Positions 35,499-44,220 of a stretch of 64,000 nt of DNA are shown in pieces. Each line of letters starts with the position of its first letter. Position 1 is the first letter of the stretch. The DNA comes from Clostridia bacterium. Lineage in GTDB: Bacteria; Bacillota; Clostridia; Lachnospirales; Lachnospiraceae. The position numbers and the translations under genes are program-made. The stretch covers positions 1-64,000 of the forward strand of contig CAJTHL010000009.1 in the NCBI GenBank assembly GCA_910576205.1, read 5' to 3'. A model generated the notes under the pieces. The model made no database searches, had not been told where the DNA came from, and saw only the letters and a list, made by a program, of their open reading frames with translations.

Positions 35499-35527
35499 AT
35501 TATAGCCCATGGTTATCCCCATATCAA
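35499..35527 (-). promoter_or_regulatory. Promoter of the aldo/keto reductase gene
   Basis: TTGATA (35522-35527), 17-base spacer, TATAAT (35499-35504) on the minus strand. Confidence 0.7.
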
Positions 35528-35553
35528 ATACCCATTTTAAATAGTGTGGAATG

Positions 35554-35575
35554 TCTGGAAGGTATACCTTCCAGA
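35554..35575. promoter_or_regulatory. Perfect 22-bp palindrome upstream of the reductase promoter
   Basis: TCTGGAAGGTA and TACCTTCCAGA are contiguous exact reverse complements. No T run follows, so an operator or activator site 27 bases above the -35 box is more likely than a terminator. Confidence 0.55.
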
Positions 35576-35658
35576 TGTCCTATTTTAACAAACCATCCAC
35601 AATCTTTTAAGACATATCTATCAGCTATCGGCCATCCGCACACTGCCCTTATCTGTCA

Positions 35659-36222
35659 CTATGAAATTCTCTGCAGCATCTCGCTGTGTTCCTGTACCAC
35701 ATTTTTAAGCCTGTCAATATCCTCCTGCATGGTATCAATCTGTGCAGCGGCTTCCTCATACCGCTTCGCCGCCGGAACGTAGTTTTCCGCCAGCAGCTGT
35801 ATATTTTTGTCCGTGACATTTTCAAGATGCAGCTTTATCCCATGAACATCCTCTTCCAGGACGTCCAGTCTGTCCTTCATGCTGCTGACGTCCTCTTTTA
35901 GTGCTCCTACATCTTCTTTTAATGCACTGACCTCTTCTTTTAAAACACTGACATCCTCTTTTAATGCGCTGACGTCCTCTTTTAATGCGCTGACATCCTC
36001 TTTTAATGCGCTGACATCCTCTTTTAATGCGCTGACATCCTCTTTTAATGCGCTGACATCCTCTTTTAATGCGCTGACATCCTCTTTTAATGCGCTGACC
36101 TCTCCTTTTAATCCAGCCACTTCATCTTTTACACCGCAGATCTCATCTTTCAGCGGCTGAAGCTCTGCCTTCAGCTTCTGGTCCAGCAGATCTGACATTG
36201 CAAGCAATAGTTCTCTGTCCAT
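35659..36222 (-). CDS. Heptad-repeat coiled-coil protein
   Basis: A protein of 187 residues, almost wholly coiled coil. Residues 42-111 are ten near-identical heptads of the type VSALKED, encoded by 21-bp tandem repeats. The C-terminal part (LHLENVTDKNIQLLAENYVP and RYEEAAAQIDTMQEDIDRLK) is also helical. There is no signal or membrane helix. Similar proteins with variable repeat numbers occur in Lachnospiraceae; the function is unknown. Repeat number is likely to vary between strains by slippage, always in frame. Confidence 0.75.
   Translation of the reverse strand: MDRELLLAMSDLLDQKLKAELQPLKDEICGVKDEVAGLKGEVSALKEDVSALKEDVSALKEDVSALKEDVSALKEDVSALKEDVSALKEDVSVLKEEVSALKEDVGALKEDVSSMKDRLDVLEEDVHGIKLHLENVTDKNIQLLAENYVPAAKRYEEAAAQIDTMQEDIDRLKNVVQEHSEMLQRIS
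35890..36099. repeat. Ten 21-bp tandem repeats in the coiled-coil gene
   Basis: Unit close to CTCTTTTAATGCGCTGACAT (plus strand). Seven units encode VSALKED with almost no base change; three at the 3' end of the gene are diverged. Confidence 0.9.
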
Positions 36223-36350
36223 TTCTATCCTCCCTCCCTGGTTTTCTCTCTCCCGTACCTGTCTGTGCTAAGCAAAGGACTATATTTGCCCCAAGCTTTC
36301 TGATTGGAATAAGTGTATCATATTCTGCCTTCCGGGTCTATAGCAAAAGC

Positions 36351-36399
36351 GTGCCAATTCTGTGCCAGGGTGTGCCAATTTCGTGCCAATATTGTGTCA
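36351..36399. promoter_or_regulatory. Five helically phased GTGCCA repeats
   Basis: GTGCCA occurs at 36351, 36362, 36372 and 36383, and GTGTCA at 36394: spacings of 11, 10, 11 and 11 bases. They end 8 bases before the -35 box of the next gene. They resemble a cooperative activator or repressor array. Confidence 0.6.
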
Positions 36400-36406
36400 A
36401 AAGCCC

Positions 36407-36435
36407 ATGACAATTTTTCCTTTAAGATGTATAAT
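36407..36435 (+). promoter_or_regulatory. Promoter of the alanyl-tRNA editing gene
   Basis: ATGACA (36407-36412), 17-base spacer, TATAAT (36430-36435). Confidence 0.65.
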
Positions 36436-36470
36436 TAAGGAAAACGCTCAGACAACAGGAGAAAATGATT

Positions 36471-37658
36471 ATGACCAGAAAGCTGTATTATGAGGACAGC
36501 CACAAAAAAACCTTCCAGGCAAAGGTTCTGGCCTGCGAACCGGATAACGAATTTTACCAGATCCTTCTGGATGCCACCGCCTTTTTCCCGGAAGGCGGCG
36601 GACAGGCTGCGGATACGGGAAGCTTAAACTCCACGATACGGGTGCTGCATGTCCACGAAAAAGACGGCCTTATTTACCATAAGACCAGCGGCCCCCTAAA
36701 GCCTGGAACCATGGTTACCGGCGCGCTGGACTGGGATAAACGCTTTGACCGGATGCAGCAGCATTCCGGGGAGCATCTGGTGTCGGGGCTGGTGCATAAA
36801 CGCTTCGGCTATGACAATGTGGGCTTTCATCTGGGGGAGCAGGAGGTCACCCTGAATTTTGACGGCGTGCTTTCCGGGGAGGAATTGCGTGAAATCGAGT
36901 GGGAGGCCAACCTGGCCGTAGCCGCCAACCTTCCCGTGGCAGTCTCCTACCCTTCCAGGAAAGAGCTTGCCGCCCTCTCCTACCGCAGCAAGATAGAGAT
37001 CCAGGGGCAGGTGCGCATTGTTGAGTATCCCGGCTTTGATATCTGCGCCTGCTGCGCTCCTCATGTGAAACATACCGGGGAAATCGGCATGGTTAAAATC
37101 ACCCATGCGCAGAATCACCGGGGCGGGATGCGGGTAAATATCCTTTGTGGACTGCGGGCTCTTAAGGATTACCGGGAAAAGGAGGTCAGCGTCCGGGAAA
37201 TCTCCGTTCTTTTGTCCGCAAGGGAAGATCTGGTTGCCAGGGCGGTTTCCCGTCTGAAAGAGGAACAGTTTAACACCCAGGGGCTCATGATGGCCCTGGA
37301 AGAAAAGCTTCTTGGGCAGGAACTGGAAAAGCTGCCTCCGGAGAGTACAAATGTCTCGTATTTTTTTGAGGATCTTACTCCCAATGCCCTCCGGGAATTT
37401 ACCAATCAGCTCATGGCACGCTTAAGCGGCCTCTGCGCGGTGTTCTTTTCCTCCGGCGACGGCGGTTACCGCTATATTATCGGAAGCAGTACCCAGGATG
37501 TGCGGCCTCTTGGAAAAACCCTTAATACGGCCTTAAACGGTCGCGGCGGCGGGAAGCCGGAGATGATACAGGGCTCTCTCCCAGCCTCAAAAGATGCTAT
37601 TTCCCAGGTCCTGGCCCGGGAAATCCCGGGGATCTCCCAGCCGCAGATTTTCAGATAA
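36471..37658 (+). CDS. Alanyl-tRNA editing protein with DHHA1 domain (long AlaX)
   Basis: A protein of 395 residues. It has the AlaRS-type editing domain, with zinc ligands in QQHSGEHLVSGL (HxxxH) and DICACCAPHVKHTGEIG (Cys and His). A C-terminal DHHA1 domain includes GDGGYRYIIGSS and NGRGGGKPEMIQGS. It hydrolyses Ser- or Gly-mischarged tRNA-Ala in trans. The ATG at 36471 is preferred, because GGAG stands 9 bases before it; the ATG at 36465 is too close. Its promoter carries the phased GTGCCA array. Confidence 0.92.
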   Translation: MTRKLYYEDSHKKTFQAKVLACEPDNEFYQILLDATAFFPEGGGQAADTGSLNSTIRVLHVHEKDGLIYHKTSGPLKPGTMVTGALDWDKRFDRMQQHSGEHLVSGLVHKRFGYDNVGFHLGEQEVTLNFDGVLSGEELREIEWEANLAVAANLPVAVSYPSRKELAALSYRSKIEIQGQVRIVEYPGFDICACCAPHVKHTGEIGMVKITHAQNHRGGMRVNILCGLRALKDYREKEVSVREISVLLSAREDLVARAVSRLKEEQFNTQGLMMALEEKLLGQELEKLPPESTNVSYFFEDLTPNALREFTNQLMARLSGLCAVFFSSGDGGYRYIIGSSTQDVRPLGKTLNTALNGRGGGKPEMIQGSLPASKDAISQVLAREIPGISQPQIFR

Positions 37659-37717
37659 AGAGCTCCGGTTTACCTGGCATACAAACACGGACAGGCAAAA
37701 AGACGCCTGTCTGTGTC

Positions 37718-38074
37718 TCAAATTCCCCTCTCCTCAAAAAGCTTCTCAAAGGCAAGGGCATCCAGGAAGGTATGCTTCCATCCATATTTTCCCAGATCCA
37801 CCCGGTTCTCCCGGCTTACCAGGACTCCTTCGCTGCGCAGAAGCTTTTTCTGGGTGTCCGGCCTTTCAAAAGCAGCCGCGCCGCTTAAGTATCCCTGGTG
37901 GTTTACCATCCGGTGAGCCGGTATCTCCCACCCGGAAAGCTTCCTTCCCAGGGCATACCCCACCTGTCTGGAATTCTTAGGTTTTCCACAGAGCAGCGCC
38001 ACCTGGCCGTAGGTAGCCACGCATCCCCTGGGAATCCGGCTGCACACCAGGGCCACCCGCTGGTAAAAATTCAT
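37718..38074 (-). CDS. Alkyltransferase-like protein (ATL), MGMT fold without Cys
   Basis: A protein of 118 residues matching the DNA-binding domain of O6-methylguanine methyltransferase: SRIPRGCVATYGQVALLCGK and RQVGYALGRK. The active-site PCHR motif is IPAHRMV here, so the methyl-accepting Cys is Ala. That defines ATL proteins, which bind O6-alkylguanine and hand it to nucleotide excision repair. Its start overlaps the NUDIX stop by 4 bases. Confidence 0.88.
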   Translation of the reverse strand: MNFYQRVALVCSRIPRGCVATYGQVALLCGKPKNSRQVGYALGRKLSGWEIPAHRMVNHQGYLSGAAAFERPDTQKKLLRSEGVLVSRENRVDLGKYGWKHTFLDALAFEKLFEERGI

Positions 38075-38625
38075 TTCTGCCCTCCCCGGATCATTTTCTC
38101 ATAAACAGGCAGCATTTCCGACTCGGTGACAAATTCCCGGATTCTGGAAATAGGAATCCACTGCACGCCGCTGTTTTCGTCCTCCTTTGTCCGAAGCTCC
38201 TCCCCCTCGTCCGCCTCCAGCAGATAAGTAAGATTCAGATGCAGATGGGAGCTGACATAGCTTCCCCGCTTCCAATGCCCCCATACAGGCAGCACATCCA
38301 CCGCAAACAGGCTTCCCAGGGCATAGAGAGTCTCTACCCCAGTCTCCTCCCGTGCCTCCCGGGCCGCCACCCGGAACAGGTCTTCGTCCCCGTCCGCATG
38401 GCCGCCTGTCCAGGACCAGGATTTGTAAATATTGTGGTACACCATCAGCACCTTATCCCGGGAAGCATTGAAAATCATGGAGGAGCCAGTCATATGCGCA
38501 TGCGTGCATTCCCGGGTAAGTATCTTATCCGAATACTTGGAAATATACTCCATGATAATCTTTTTATCGCATTCTTCCTGCTCACAGGAAGGCTGAAACG
38601 CCTGGATCTCTCTTACATATTTCAT
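38071..38625 (-). CDS. NUDIX hydrolase
   Basis: A 184-residue protein with the NUDIX box GGHADGDEDLFRVAAREARE followed by ETGV. The flanking region (HAHMTGSSMIFNASRDKVLM, WSWTGGH) resembles Firmicute NUDIX proteins of unknown substrate. AGGAGG is 7 bases before the ATG at 38625. It is coupled to the ATL gene, so a nucleotide-pool or repair role is possible. Confidence 0.88.
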   Translation of the reverse strand: MKYVREIQAFQPSCEQEECDKKIIMEYISKYSDKILTRECTHAHMTGSSMIFNASRDKVLMVYHNIYKSWSWTGGHADGDEDLFRVAAREAREETGVETLYALGSLFAVDVLPVWGHWKRGSYVSSHLHLNLTYLLEADEGEELRTKEDENSGVQWIPISRIREFVTESEMLPVYEKMIRGGQK

Positions 38626-38755
38626 CCCCATTCCTCCTCGTATTCCAGTTCCGCATTTACCCCTCCCGGCCCCTGTGTAAGACCAGAAATAAATTTCCCG
38701 CCGCCAGAAGATACGTCTGTAAATCCCTTCTGGGCACGGCGAAAAACCTTGCTGT

Positions 38756-39304
38756 TTAAACTTCCGAATCTGTCCGTCCCACGCTCTTCGTCTCTCTGTT
38801 TCCTAAAACATCCAGATATTTCTCCATCAGGCAGAACCTTCCTTTTCGCCAATGGGCAACCCCCACAATCTCATACCCCAGGGCCTTATAAAACCCCAGG
38901 GCAAGAGCATTTTCCATAAAAGCGTCCAGACGGACCGCCCCCGCCCCCAGGGAAACCGCCTGACGCTCCATATGCTCCATAGCCTGTCTCCCAATCCCCT
39001 GTCCCTGGAAATCCGGATCCACACAGAGCCTGTGTATGATATAGAAGAAAACGTCTTGGTGTTTCCAGTCCCCGTTTTCATATTCCTGGTTGCACTCCCG
39101 GTTCAGCACATAAAAAACCCTGATGCAGCCTTGTTCCACGCCTACAGACAGTTCCCCTCTCCCGATGTCCCTGGTAAGCGCTGCCTTGTCTGGATACATG
39201 TCGTCCCACTGGAAAATATGCTGCCGCTTTAAGGTCTCCTTTGCCCTCTCTAACAGACTGCAAAGTTCTGGCAGATCTCCTTTGTCCCCCAAACGAAATG
39301 TCAT
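38756..39304 (-). CDS. GNAT-family N-acetyltransferase
   Basis: A protein of 182 residues. The acetyl-CoA loop is VDPDFQGQGIGRQAM, followed by LDAFMENALALGFYKALGY. The N-terminus (RLGDKGDLPELCSLLERAKE) is typical. The substrate is unknown. It lies downstream of the MoxR operon with a 20-base gap and may be its last gene. Confidence 0.87.
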   Translation of the reverse strand: MTFRLGDKGDLPELCSLLERAKETLKRQHIFQWDDMYPDKAALTRDIGRGELSVGVEQGCIRVFYVLNRECNQEYENGDWKHQDVFFYIIHRLCVDPDFQGQGIGRQAMEHMERQAVSLGAGAVRLDAFMENALALGFYKALGYEIVGVAHWRKGRFCLMEKYLDVLGNRETKSVGRTDSEV

Positions 39305-39324
39305 TTTTCACGTCCCTCCGGTAA

Positions 39325-40884
39325 TCAAAGCTCCTCGATACGCCGTCTAAGGGCAGCGTGCCCTTCCTCCAGCAGGAGGCTTCTGTTATATTGGTAATAC
39401 CTGGGACATTCATAAGTCTGGAGAAATGCCGCCATATCCCCATTGGTATTGATCTCCGTCAGAAAAACGGTCATCTCCTGGCTCTCCCCAAAGGCTGCCT
39501 CCATAAAATCAAAGGCCCGCTCCAAAGCTTCCCCTGCCTGGTGGCAGAGTTTACGATACTCCTCATTCTCCTTTGCAAACCAGATCTGCACCTTTTCAAA
39601 GGCCGCCTCCCGGCTGGATGGTTCATCTTTTGAAAGCTCCTTTATACAACGCTCCAGCGCCCCGGCCGCCATATACAGGGCCCGCTCCTCCCGACGACTT
39701 AAAATCTCCGCCTCCCGGCCTTTCTCCCGGCGCTCCCGCACCTCCTGCAAGCGCTCCTCCAGAAGCCCTGCGGCATACCCCGGCCGGCTCTCCTTAGGGC
39801 TGTCCTTCTCCCGGGCTTTGGCCTTCCCTTTTCCCGTTCCTTCCAGAAGTGCCTTTTTAAAGGCTCTCAGCTCTTCCAGAAGCACAAAGAGATACTGCTC
39901 CTGCCCCACTGCCCTGCGGCACAGCTCCCCACAGTAATCCAGAAGAATACTAATCAGGCTTAACCGCTCGTCAAAAGGACTGTGACCCACTTTTTTCAAG
40001 ATACCCTCGCTTATATTCCCCCGGAAAATATCCTCAATCTGATAATCTCCCCGGTATTTTCCATAGAGCTCCAGATAGCTGGCAAAATCCCGGGCCACCT
40101 TCGGGTGCTGTACATACTGGGCGGCAACCTCCCGGTCCACACATTTCCCAAGCTTCTCATACACATACAAAAGCCTGGAGAGATCCTCCCAGCCCCGGGG
40201 CGTCACAAATTGCCTGCCCTCCGCGGTCTGCTCCATCTGGTAAAAATAAGCGGGCCGGATACCAAGATAAGAGATCACCGCAGGATGAATCCCCTCTCCA
40301 TAGGCGTACTCCTTCCAGACTCCCAGATCCGGCTCCACCAGGATTTTCTTCACCCGGTCCATGGTCACCACGTCAAATTCCCGGACGGATTTGTTGTATT
40401 CCGGCGGATTGCCTGCCGCCACAATGATCCACCCCCGGGGAATGGCATGGCTTCCAAAGGTCTTGCACTGAAGAAACTGCAGCATGGCCGGAGCCAGGGT
40501 CTCCGACACACAGTTAATCTCGTCGATAAAGAGAATCCCCTCCCGAAGCCCCGTGTACTCCATCTTGTCATAGATGGAAGCCACGATCTCACTCATGGTA
40601 TATTCCGTCACCGCCTGCTTTTTCCCGCCATAGCTGCGCTCCGAAATAAAGGGCAGACCGATGGCGCTCTGGCGGGTATGATGGGTAATGGTATAGGAAA
40701 CCAGGCCGATCCGAAGCTCCCTGGCAATCTGCTCCATAATCTGGGTCTTTCCGATACCTGGCGCGCCCAGAAGCAGGATGGGCCGCTGACGTATCACCGG
40801 AATCTCATATTCCCCAAAGTCATCCTTCGTCAGATAGGCCTCTATGGAATCCTTAATCTCCTGTTTTGCCCTCTTGATATTCAT
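39325..40884 (-). CDS. MoxR-like AAA ATPase
   Basis: A protein of 519 residues. Walker A is GAPGIGKTQ, Walker B is ILFIDEINC and the sensor is IVAAGNPPEYNKS, as in MoxR/YehL-type ATPases. The C-terminal 200 residues are helical, with a charged stretch (KGKAKAREKDSPKESR). MoxR proteins act with VWA proteins as chaperone-like pairs, often inserting metals or remodelling complexes. The VWA partner gene overlaps its start by 4 bases. Confidence 0.92.
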   Translation of the reverse strand: MNIKRAKQEIKDSIEAYLTKDDFGEYEIPVIRQRPILLLGAPGIGKTQIMEQIARELRIGLVSYTITHHTRQSAIGLPFISERSYGGKKQAVTEYTMSEIVASIYDKMEYTGLREGILFIDEINCVSETLAPAMLQFLQCKTFGSHAIPRGWIIVAAGNPPEYNKSVREFDVVTMDRVKKILVEPDLGVWKEYAYGEGIHPAVISYLGIRPAYFYQMEQTAEGRQFVTPRGWEDLSRLLYVYEKLGKCVDREVAAQYVQHPKVARDFASYLELYGKYRGDYQIEDIFRGNISEGILKKVGHSPFDERLSLISILLDYCGELCRRAVGQEQYLFVLLEELRAFKKALLEGTGKGKAKAREKDSPKESRPGYAAGLLEERLQEVRERREKGREAEILSRREERALYMAAGALERCIKELSKDEPSSREAAFEKVQIWFAKENEEYRKLCHQAGEALERAFDFMEAAFGESQEMTVFLTEINTNGDMAAFLQTYECPRYYQYNRSLLLEEGHAALRRRIEEL

Positions 40885-42185
40885 GAAAAGCTCTCCTCAT
40901 CCAGTATTAGTTTTATGGCCCAGGGAGGCACGTCCACATCCCGGTAATCCTCCCTCAGAAACACAAACGCCGTGTCATAGGCGGGCATGCGGGCCGGAAA
41001 TATGCCGTAACCGTCCGTAAAATACAAAAGCCCCCTAAGCTTTTGAAACGCGCCCTTTTTTATCAATTCCTCCACATAGGCAAAGGCCGGACGGAAATCC
41101 GTACCTCCCAGTCCCTTGATTTCCAGATGCTCCATATAGTCCTTAAGCTGCCTTCTGTCCTCAATCTTTACATCGGACTGGATACGCTCGTCACACTGGA
41201 GAATGCGGATATTGACCTTTCGGAAAAAACTCTCCCCCTCCGATAGAAGGCTGTAGGTCTCCTCCAGGAATTTCCGGATAAGCTCCCCCTTACAGGACAT
41301 GGAGGTATCCAAGACAATGACAAAATCCTCCACCTTCTCCGTCTCCCTTGTCTCCAAAGGCTCCATCAAGGGCATATTTCCGTAGAGAGACATGCCGTAA
41401 TGATAGAAAATATAATCGAAGCTGTCCGGATCCACCTTTATCTCTTCCTTTAACACGGAAAACTTTCTTAGGAATTCCCGGTAATCGTAGCGTTTCCGGT
41501 TTTTCACCTGCACCTGTTCCAAAAGGCTTCTGGAACTTTCCCCGGCCTCTTTGGAAAAGGTCTCCATCTCCGTTTCCATCCGCTCCCGGATATCCTGCCA
41601 GCGGTTCTGCATCTGCTGCTTTATTCTGGACTCCTGCCCCCATTCCCAGACCCTGTGATCGTCTACGACAAACTCCCGGGCCATTCTGGCAAGCGCTTCC
41701 GGCTCCATTTCCACAAGCTCCCGGTAAAGCCGTTCCGCCGTAAACACCTGGGTTTTCCCTTTAAATCCGGCATACACCTGTCTGCGGTAAGGACTCTGGG
41801 GTCTGTGGACGCATGGCTGGTACAACGTGTCCAGAATATGCTCCACCGTCACATCGCAGGCAATCTGCCAGCAGAGCTCCTCCCGCTCTTCCCTGCTCCA
41901 GATATGGGCAAAAAGGCAGTGAAACAGCATATGAAGAACCGCCCGGTTTACCGTCACCCGGCTCTCCTTATACATTGCCACCAGAGCCTCGGGCAAAAAA
42001 AGCAGACGCCTCCCGTCAACAGCCACCCCGGAAACAGAAGGCTCCGGCACAGGCGCCAGACTGTTCAGGGCCACATCCAGGAAGCGCATGCGAAGATACA
42101 GTTCGTTTTTTGCATATTTCAGAATATCATAGCAGATATCCAGCCGCTTCAAGCGGCGCTTTTCTTCCTCCAGAATAGAATTCAC
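40881..42185 (-). CDS. VWA-like protein (DUF2201), partner of the MoxR ATPase
   Basis: A protein of 434 residues. The N-terminal part matches the metallopeptidase-like DUF2201 region, with NRAVLHMLFHCLFAHIW. The C-terminal VWA-like domain carries the MIDAS pattern DTSMS (VEDFVIVLDTSMSCKGELIR) and GLGGTDFRPAF. It overlaps the MoxR gene by 4 bases. The pair probably works as one machine; the client is unknown. Confidence 0.88.
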   Translation of the reverse strand: MNSILEEEKRRLKRLDICYDILKYAKNELYLRMRFLDVALNSLAPVPEPSVSGVAVDGRRLLFLPEALVAMYKESRVTVNRAVLHMLFHCLFAHIWSREEREELCWQIACDVTVEHILDTLYQPCVHRPQSPYRRQVYAGFKGKTQVFTAERLYRELVEMEPEALARMAREFVVDDHRVWEWGQESRIKQQMQNRWQDIRERMETEMETFSKEAGESSRSLLEQVQVKNRKRYDYREFLRKFSVLKEEIKVDPDSFDYIFYHYGMSLYGNMPLMEPLETRETEKVEDFVIVLDTSMSCKGELIRKFLEETYSLLSEGESFFRKVNIRILQCDERIQSDVKIEDRRQLKDYMEHLEIKGLGGTDFRPAFAYVEELIKKGAFQKLRGLLYFTDGYGIFPARMPAYDTAFVFLREDYRDVDVPPWAIKLILDEESFS

Positions 42186-42200
42186 GATTCTCTCCTGTTT

Positions 42201-43220
42201 TCATAGTTCAAAAACCCGGGCCTTTGGCGGAAAGAGCCTGTGGCGCAGATCCATCAGATAGCTGACTGTCTCCCCCAGACGCTTTTCCCTGGCATATTCC
42301 AGAAGCTCTGTCAGAAATGGTTCCGTTACCCCATGGCAAAATGCCTCCCGTTCCAGAAACCAGGCAAGCTCCTGGCTGCCCTTATGCCGTAGAAGCCACT
42401 GTCCGGCCAGCAGGAGACGCTCGGCCACATAATCCTCATACCGTTTTCTGGCATCCGCCTCAAGCTCCAGAGGATATAGCAGGCGGTTAAGTGCCATCTC
42501 TAGAACAAAATCCTCACGCTCCTGGAACCGGGCCAGATCAAAACGCCTGTCGTACCAGGAAAACTGGAACCTGGTATCCAGAAAACAGTTGCGGAAGGGA
42601 AGGCCGCTGCCATGAACCTGGGTCATGAGAATCCGGGCCGGCGTATTTTCCACCCCTTCCTCATAAAACTCCGGAAACAGCAGACGGCCATATACGCCGT
42701 CCTCCCTGTAATCCACCCGCAGCTCCTCCGAGAGCTCCAGAAGCACCTCCCGAAGGCAGGAGGGTTTCTCCGGGATTACCGTCACAGCCAGCTCCCCGAT
42801 CTTATGGCAGCCCGTAAAAAGCCCAGCTCCCAGATCGGAGAGGCAGCTGTAAAAAGACAGCCTCTTTAAATTTCCACAGTTATAGAACGCATACTTTCCG
42901 ATTTTTTCCAGGGACGATGGCAACGCTACGGAATCCACTCCCATGCCACACAGGGCGGAAAGCCCCCCGTTTCCGGAGCTTATCTCCTCCAAAGACACCT
43001 GGCAGCCTTCCCGTGTGCCACAGCGCAGGCGGCCGGCTTTTTCCATTTCCTTAAGCCAGCCCTCCTCCATATGGCCGGAAAACCCATAGTCCGCCAGTTC
43101 CACCACCGGCTGCCCCTCCAGGAAACCCGGCACGTCAACCTGCCGGTCGCAGGAGTAACAGCGCCAGATTTTCACCCCGCAGTCCAGTTTTTCATATGCA
43201 AAAACCTCTGTCTCCGTCAC
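42201..43220 (-). CDS. LRR_5-containing protein of the MoxR operon
   Basis: A protein of 339 residues. A short BspA-type leucine-rich stretch lies at about 85-145 (VDSVALPSSLEKIGKYAFYN, LKRLSFYSCLSDLGAGLFTG). The N-terminus has a Cys pair (CYSCDR), and the rest is helical. There is no signal peptide, so it is intracellular. It is first in the operon, 15 bases before the VWA gene. Its function is unknown; it may be the adaptor or client of the MoxR-VWA pair. Confidence 0.7.
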   Translation of the reverse strand: MTETEVFAYEKLDCGVKIWRCYSCDRQVDVPGFLEGQPVVELADYGFSGHMEEGWLKEMEKAGRLRCGTREGCQVSLEEISSGNGGLSALCGMGVDSVALPSSLEKIGKYAFYNCGNLKRLSFYSCLSDLGAGLFTGCHKIGELAVTVIPEKPSCLREVLLELSEELRVDYREDGVYGRLLFPEFYEEGVENTPARILMTQVHGSGLPFRNCFLDTRFQFSWYDRRFDLARFQEREDFVLEMALNRLLYPLELEADARKRYEDYVAERLLLAGQWLLRHKGSQELAWFLEREAFCHGVTEPFLTELLEYAREKRLGETVSYLMDLRHRLFPPKARVFEL

Positions 43221-43270
43221 GGCATCCCTTCCTTATATTTCCCGGAATATTATCTCTTGGATTTCTTCGT

Positions 43271-44203
43271 TTATTCCTTTATAATGGGCGGCACCTGGCT
43301 CATTAAGTTGTCGATATCCTCAAACATGGCGCTCTTTGTTGTTCCCAGGCGGCTTGCGCGGCTGATATGCTTCACCACCTCCTGGTACTGGCTCCTGATC
43401 TTGTCAAAAAATCCGCACAGGGTTCCAAGGGCTGTCCGGGACTCATCGATAGCACCGGAGATCTGGGTGTGAACCGCCGTAGCCCCCTCCGCCGCCTGTG
43501 TAATCTTGTCAAACATCTCATAGGTTTCCTGCACCTTGTCAAGGCTCTGTCCCAGTGCCTGCCTGGAGGTGTCAATGCTCTCGCTAAGCTTATCTGTTCC
43601 TGTTTCCACATCCTTGATGCCAAGATCCACCTCAGCCACCAGATCTTTAATCTCATCCGCCAGCTTCTTTACCTCCACGGCCACCACGGCAAAGCCTTTT
43701 CCGCTCTCGCCTGCCCTGGCTGCCTCAATGGAGGCGTTAATGGCCAGGATATTGGTCTGATCGGCAATGGACACTATCTTGCTCATCCTCTGCTTAATGT
43801 GATCCACCGACTCCTGGAGCTCCTTAAAGGTGTTTCCCATTTCCCCGAAATGAGTCTCCACCTCCTGGGAACTGTTTTTAAGGATTTCCACCTCGTCCTG
43901 GGCCTGGCTTACGCTTCTGGCAATCTCGTCCCGTACGGTCACAAACTGCTCAGAGGCCTCGTTAACATTGGAGAAATTTTCCTCCATATTCTCCAGCCTC
44001 TCCTGGAAACGGTTTGTCTCTCCCATGACGCCCTCAAAGGAACTGCCCACCAGGCTCAGCTCCCACAAGGACTGCACTTCCTTCTGCACCAGATCCGTGT
44101 GGTACTGCTTCAGACTGTCCATCACATACAGAACCGGATACATGTCTTTTGCCCCGCCTTGTTTTTTTTCTACTCCCTGTTTATTCTCTCTATGAAACAG
44201 CAT
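43271..44203 (-). CDS. Soluble methyl-accepting chemotaxis protein
   Basis: A protein of 310 residues without membrane helices. The signalling hairpin tip is about 150-190 (IADQTNILAINASIEAARAG, GKGFAVVAVEVKKLADEI). The N-terminal 60 residues are not a recognised sensor. It is encoded 17 bases after the FIST-domain gene, so the FIST protein is the likely sensory partner. Confidence 0.9.
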   Translation of the reverse strand: MLFHRENKQGVEKKQGGAKDMYPVLYVMDSLKQYHTDLVQKEVQSLWELSLVGSSFEGVMGETNRFQERLENMEENFSNVNEASEQFVTVRDEIARSVSQAQDEVEILKNSSQEVETHFGEMGNTFKELQESVDHIKQRMSKIVSIADQTNILAINASIEAARAGESGKGFAVVAVEVKKLADEIKDLVAEVDLGIKDVETGTDKLSESIDTSRQALGQSLDKVQETYEMFDKITQAAEGATAVHTQISGAIDESRTALGTLCGFFDKIRSQYQEVVKHISRASRLGTTKSAMFEDIDNLMSQVPPIIKE

Positions 44204-44220
44204 GTCTTTTTCTCCCCCCT

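Noticed and set aside
35890..36099. Regular repeats that could suggest a CRISPR array
   Set aside because: Units are 21 bp and contiguous with no spacers, and they encode heptads in a coding frame.
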